A stretch of 16,203 bases of DNA from JAMCRM01 sp041685075. Lineage in GTDB: Bacteria; Acidobacteriota; Terriglobia; Bryobacterales; Bryobacteraceae. A program made the position numbers and the translations under genes. This document shows, one piece after another, positions 14,101 through 16,203 of this stretch. The stretch is taken from the NCBI GenBank assembly GCA_041685075.1, contig JAWLGN010000114.1, positions 1 to 16,203 of the forward strand, given 5' to 3'. Positions within the stretch are counted from its first letter, which is position 1. Each line of letters begins with the position of its first letter. The notes under the pieces are model-generated. The model searched no databases, was not told the DNA's origin, and was given only the letters and a program-made list of their open reading frames with translations.

Positions 14101-14872
14101 CCCGCATGAACGGTCCCGGTTCCTCTACTATCGCCGGGATACCAATATTCCGAAGCATAGCCTGCGCTGGAACTGGATCGTCGATCTGCCCTTTGGACAA
14201 GGCAAGCCGATCTACGGCAACGCCGGTTCCATCATGAACCGCATCGTGGGCGGATGGCAGCTTGCCGGCCAGGGGTCGATCCGAAGCACCTGGTGGGCCC
14301 TGCCGACCGGCAACTGGCAGTACCCGAACGAGTTCACCGTCTATGGCGACAAGTACAAGGTGAAGGACTGCCGCAGCGGCGTCTGCCAGGACGCGTACCT
14401 CTACTACAACGGCTACATCCCGGCCAACCGGATCAACAGCTATGACGCCCAAGGGAGACCGAACGGCGTGATGGGCGTTCCGGATAACTACAAGCCGGCG
14501 CATGTCCCGCTCATCCCGATGCCCGCCGATGGCGGCAGCAGCGCCGATCCGCTGTACCAGTTCTACGACAGCAACACCGTCTGGATTCCCATGAAGAACG
14601 GTCAGGACCAGCGGGTAGCTCTCGACACGGGGCTGAACCCCTGGCGTAATCAGTACCGGTTGGGTCTGATGAACTGGGATCAGCACACTTCACTGTTCAA
14701 GGTGATCCCTGTGAAGGAGCGCGTCAGCCTGCGTTTGAACATCGACTTCTTCAACGTGTTCAACATCCCGGGCATCCCCAAGACGCCCAATTCCACTACC
14801 GGTCTCATCGCTGCGCAGAACTCCGGCAACGGCGCCCGGTCGTTGCAGTTCGGCCTGCGGTTGAACTGGTAA
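11189..14872 (+). CDS. TonB-dependent receptor with carboxypeptidase-regulatory-like N-terminal domain
   Basis: The 1227-residue outer-membrane protein begins with a Sec signal peptide (MRFKFWVLLLAVVLCAPEAALSQ). A CarboxypepD_reg/CNA-B-like beta domain follows (about 27-110): GVIQGTVQDASGAVVPGAKVTATH ... NEVGFYMFPAMRSGDYSISIESPGM. The plug comes next (about 125-260), with DQLPVSGRMFQSL, DTIDEFRVETSNSSA and GTVVVSTRSGSNQVHGSLFE. The long barrel carries typical pieces such as RNEFGGSLGGPV, RTFFFYSYE, FFRYSYGLRD and YFQDDFKVNSRLTLNMGVRWE, and ends in the outer-membrane signature LQFGLRLNW. This is the Oar-like class abundant in Acidobacteriota, thought to import oligosaccharides or other large ligands using TonB energy; the substrate is unknown. 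No SusD-like partner is nearby. The ribosome site before ATG 11189 is weak. An IS4 element separates it from its original upstream DNA. Confidence 0.95.
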   Translation: MRFKFWVLLLAVVLCAPEAALSQAGLGVIQGTVQDASGAVVPGAKVTATHVSTARQYNTTANEVGFYMFPAMRSGDYSISIESPGMEPFKGTFFLQTGQTAVVNAALKVGTSVTEVTVSSGVAPLVTTTAPTLAQITDRARLDQLPVSGRMFQSLVTTTTPGIDGPSMQPFVWGIKYGVEFVQDGASLESRDIGEIHGRPPGMDTIDEFRVETSNSSAKLKRPGTVVVSTRSGSNQVHGSLFEIARNNNLGFGVARQRQDRWERPSHMVRNEFGGSLGGPVYLPKVYDGRNRTFFFYSYEAYRSMTATTRGAQVPTAAMREGDFSGLVDGSGRKYTLYDPWSTAGSDQNWMRVPFVNNQIPISRMSPLAKYLYSVTPLPNDPSNPLVDANYWHQGPNNRKEWTTTARVDHRLTDASQIFFRYSYGLRDTFAQAGVDPITLDRSANGNWRPIRNHTAVVNWTHSFSPTLFHETNFNISTEDLNLINVGDDKKYADILGLPNPFDEYGFPNITSTGLGMMWRTTSNRRNAITHAYNVDENVTKIHGRHTLMFGGRVKYEKLNILPDQQQVQGAHTPASLATGLYDPASGSTYGAVPFTGHNAANLFLGVMGSYSVNFVRKWYDMHDYEFAMYFQDDFKVNSRLTLNMGVRWEIYTPVREANNILTGFDKDSLSIVNGADFETMYRTKSSTPSITRIFAENLGVKFVRPGDVGLPDGLIHLNKWDFNPRVGAAYTVTEGQRPFVVRGGYGIYGYPMPLRDFTARMRLNPPTTARFTRSLGDSAQNPDGLPSWGLRSVPDVIAGVNSRDVLDVNSPGGISRGSFSVVYFNPDQPTSRAHQWNVTLEKEIFADTLLKFGYVGTHGSRLGMYYSYNGAPNNYVWFTTTGEPLPTGTYQATARRVFEKTTFGEIEEYRKEGWSNSQNFQLELNRRYSKGLGFQIYYVMSNSMRAGGDGWSGDILYPAEIYMPGAVPTDPHERSRFLYYRRDTNIPKHSLRWNWIVDLPFGQGKPIYGNAGSIMNRIVGGWQLAGQGSIRSTWWALPTGNWQYPNEFTVYGDKYKVKDCRSGVCQDAYLYYNGYIPANRINSYDAQGRPNGVMGVPDNYKPAHVPLIPMPADGGSSADPLYQFYDSNTVWIPMKNGQDQRVALDTGLNPWRNQYRLGLMNWDQHTSLFKVIPVKERVSLRLNIDFFNVFNIPGIPKTPNSTTGLIAAQNSGNGARSLQFGLRLNW

Positions 14873-14893
14873 CCTTTGCGCTTCGGCGCGTAA

Positions 14894-14930
14894 CGGCGGA
14901 GGCGCAGCGATGCGCCTCCGCCGATTTCTC
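14894..14930 (+). terminator. Strong hairpin after the TonB-dependent receptor
   Basis: CGGCGGAGGCGCA (14894-14906) and TGCGCCTCCGCCG (14911-14923) form a perfect 13-bp stem with loop GCGA, starting 21 bases after the stop codon. The following ATTTCTC is only a weak T-tract, so it may end transcription or mainly protect the mRNA end. The rest of 14873-15021 shows no gene. Confidence 0.6.
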
Positions 14931-15021
14931 CCACCCGTCCCCAGCGCCCCCCGCTACGATCGCCGCATTCACGGTAAGATAGTCCATCTCGGCAACACTG
15001 GAGGGTCTTACGCAACCGGCA

Positions 15022-16203
15022 ATGATCGCCGCGGCCCGCTGGCTGATGCTGGCTTCGGCTGCCACTTCGCTGTTTTCCATCGCCACCTGCCAGATTCTGC
15101 TGGCCCTGGCGCTGGCGGCGCTGCTGCTTTCCGGCGCCCGGCTGCGGCTGCCGCCCATCTGGCTGCCGGTGGCCCTGTTCGTGGCCGCCACCCTGATCTC
15201 CCTGGGGCTTTCCGACGACCCCGGCGACGGCCTCTCCCAAATCCGCAAATTCTACGTCTGGCTGGTGTTGCTGGTGGTCTTCTCCAGCTTCCGGGAAACC
15301 CTCTGGGTGCGCCGGCTCTACCTCGTGTGGGGCGGCGCGGCGGCCCTCAGCGCCCTGCGGTCGCTCGTGCAGTTCAACGAAAAGCTGGCCGCATCCCGCG
15401 CCGTGGGCGCCAACTTCTACGAGTACTACGTTGGGGAACGCATCACCGGCTTTATGAGCCACTGGATGACTTTCTCCGCCCAGATGATGTACGTGGTGAT
15501 CCTGCTGGCCGCCTTCCTGTTCTTCGCTCCGGCGGTGCGGCGGCGCATATTGTGGATTCTCTGCCTGGCGCTCGCGGGCGCCGCCATGGTGCTGGGCTTC
15601 ACGCGCGGCATTGCCTTCGTGGCCACCCCGGCGGCGGCCGTCTATCTCATCTGGCAGTGGAAGCGCAAGGCGGTGCTGGCCCTGCCGGTGCTGGCGGTGA
15701 TCGGCTTTCTCGCCGCGCCCTCTTCGGTGAAGGTGCGGTTCACTTCCATCTTCCAGCCGGGCAGCCTGGACTCCAACGAGTTTCGCCAGGTGGCCTGGGC
15801 CACCGGCCTGGAGATGATCCGGCAGCACCCCTTCTTCGGCCTGGGGCCGGAGCGCGTGAAGGCCCGGTTCGACGAATTCGTGGCCCCGGAAACGCCGCGG
15901 CCGCTGCCTCCCGGCTGGTACGGGCATCTCCACAATCTCTACCTGCACTACGCCGCCGAGCGCGGCATCCTGGCGCTGATGGCGCTGATGTGGCTGCTGG
16001 GCAAAATCCTCTGGGACTTCTACCGCGAGCTGCGCCGCCAGCCGCCCGGGCGCGGCGAGGTGAAGTTCATCCTGCACGCCGGCGTGGCCGCCACCATCGC
16101 TACCGTGGTGGAGGGCATCTTCGAGTTGAACCTGGGGGACAGCGAAGTGCTCACCATGTACCTCACCATCGTGGCCTGCGGCTACGTAGCCCTGGACTGC
16201 GCC
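15022..16203 (+). CDS. O-antigen ligase/polymerase (Wzy_C) family membrane protein, 3' end cut
   Basis: The frame is open from ATG 15022 for 394 codons to the window edge. The protein is very hydrophobic, with about nine or more membrane segments, for example 14-36, 46-63, 78-90, 153-170, 175-191, 196-211 and 217-232. A larger loop (about 233-305) contains RQHPFFGLGPERVKARFDEF (267-286) and HLHNLYLHYAAERGILAL (302-319). These match the Wzy_C/WaaL family, including the loop His thought to be catalytic and the earlier TRG arginine (GFTRG, Arg195). Such proteins act in the inner membrane, joining O-antigen to lipid A-core or polymerising exopolysaccharide; which one cannot be told. No good ribosome site is adjacent to the ATG (GGAGGG lies about 17 bases upstream), so the start is tentative. 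Confidence 0.88.
   Translation, partial: MIAAARWLMLASAATSLFSIATCQILLALALAALLLSGARLRLPPIWLPVALFVAATLISLGLSDDPGDGLSQIRKFYVWLVLLVVFSSFRETLWVRRLYLVWGGAAALSALRSLVQFNEKLAASRAVGANFYEYYVGERITGFMSHWMTFSAQMMYVVILLAAFLFFAPAVRRRILWILCLALAGAAMVLGFTRGIAFVATPAAAVYLIWQWKRKAVLALPVLAVIGFLAAPSSVKVRFTSIFQPGSLDSNEFRQVAWATGLEMIRQHPFFGLGPERVKARFDEFVAPETPRPLPPGWYGHLHNLYLHYAAERGILALMALMWLLGKILWDFYRELRRQPPGRGEVKFILHAGVAATIATVVEGIFELNLGDSEVLTMYLTIVACGYVALDCA

Noticed and set aside
11147..14686. A 1179-codon open frame on the minus strand across the TonB-dependent receptor
   Set aside because: It lies opposite a clear receptor gene, is rich in V, H, R, G and P as expected from GC-biased third positions, and shows no domain or ribosome site.
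14680..16077. A 465-codon minus-strand frame opposite the O-antigen ligase gene
   Set aside because: Its composition (Q, H, G, R, E rich) is that of an antisense shadow of a hydrophobic membrane protein; the plus strand has Wzy_C motifs.

Overview
The window looks like chromosomal DNA of a high-GC, Gram-negative bacterium, most likely an Acidobacteriota member of the Solibacter/Bryobacter type. The main reason is the 1227-residue TonB-dependent receptor with an N-terminal carboxypeptidase-regulatory-like domain and a long barrel, a family strongly expanded in that phylum. The fused E1 dehydrogenase and the general gene style fit, but no rRNA or single marker in the window proves the taxonomy.

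Left part (1-5471): two divergent transcription units share one 123-bp control region. Rightward are nsrR (nitric-oxide-sensing Rrf2 repressor), a cysteine-poor redoxin-like protein and ric/ytfE (di-iron Fe-S cluster repair protein), spaced 28-30 bp apart. This is a textbook NO-stress operon with one unusual member. Leftward are a fused alpha+beta E1 subunit of a branched-chain-type 2-oxo acid dehydrogenase and, 13 bp later, a protein cut by the window edge whose C-terminal half reads as a diadenylate cyclase (DAC/DisA_N-like) domain with altered catalytic motifs. A perfect AGATGCATCT palindrome lies just after the -10 of the nsrR promoter and inside the -35/-10 spacer of the E1 promoter. One NsrR-type operator could therefore control both directions. 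The ric end is followed by a two-copy tandem repeat containing strong GC hairpins.

Middle part (5469-9617): a secreted TPR-repeat protein (leftward) is divergent from miaA (rightward, tRNA A37 prenylation). miaA converges on and overlaps tsaD by 39 bp (leftward; tRNA A37 threonylcarbamoyl modification).

Right part (9618-16203): a complete IS4-family element (9686-11138) with 17-bp inverted ends and a perfect 10-bp target duplication sits 40 bp before the start codon of the large TonB-dependent receptor. Its transposase frame is broken at a run of six C, and the conserved C-terminal tail continues in another frame. The receptor is followed by a 13-bp perfect hairpin and then by an O-antigen ligase/polymerase-family membrane protein that runs off the right edge.

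The most interesting points are the apparent coupling of an NO-sensing regulator to a 2-oxo acid dehydrogenase plus a degenerate DAC-like protein, the redoxin lacking a peroxidatic cysteine inside the nsrR-ric operon, and the frameshift-dependent IS4 transposase.
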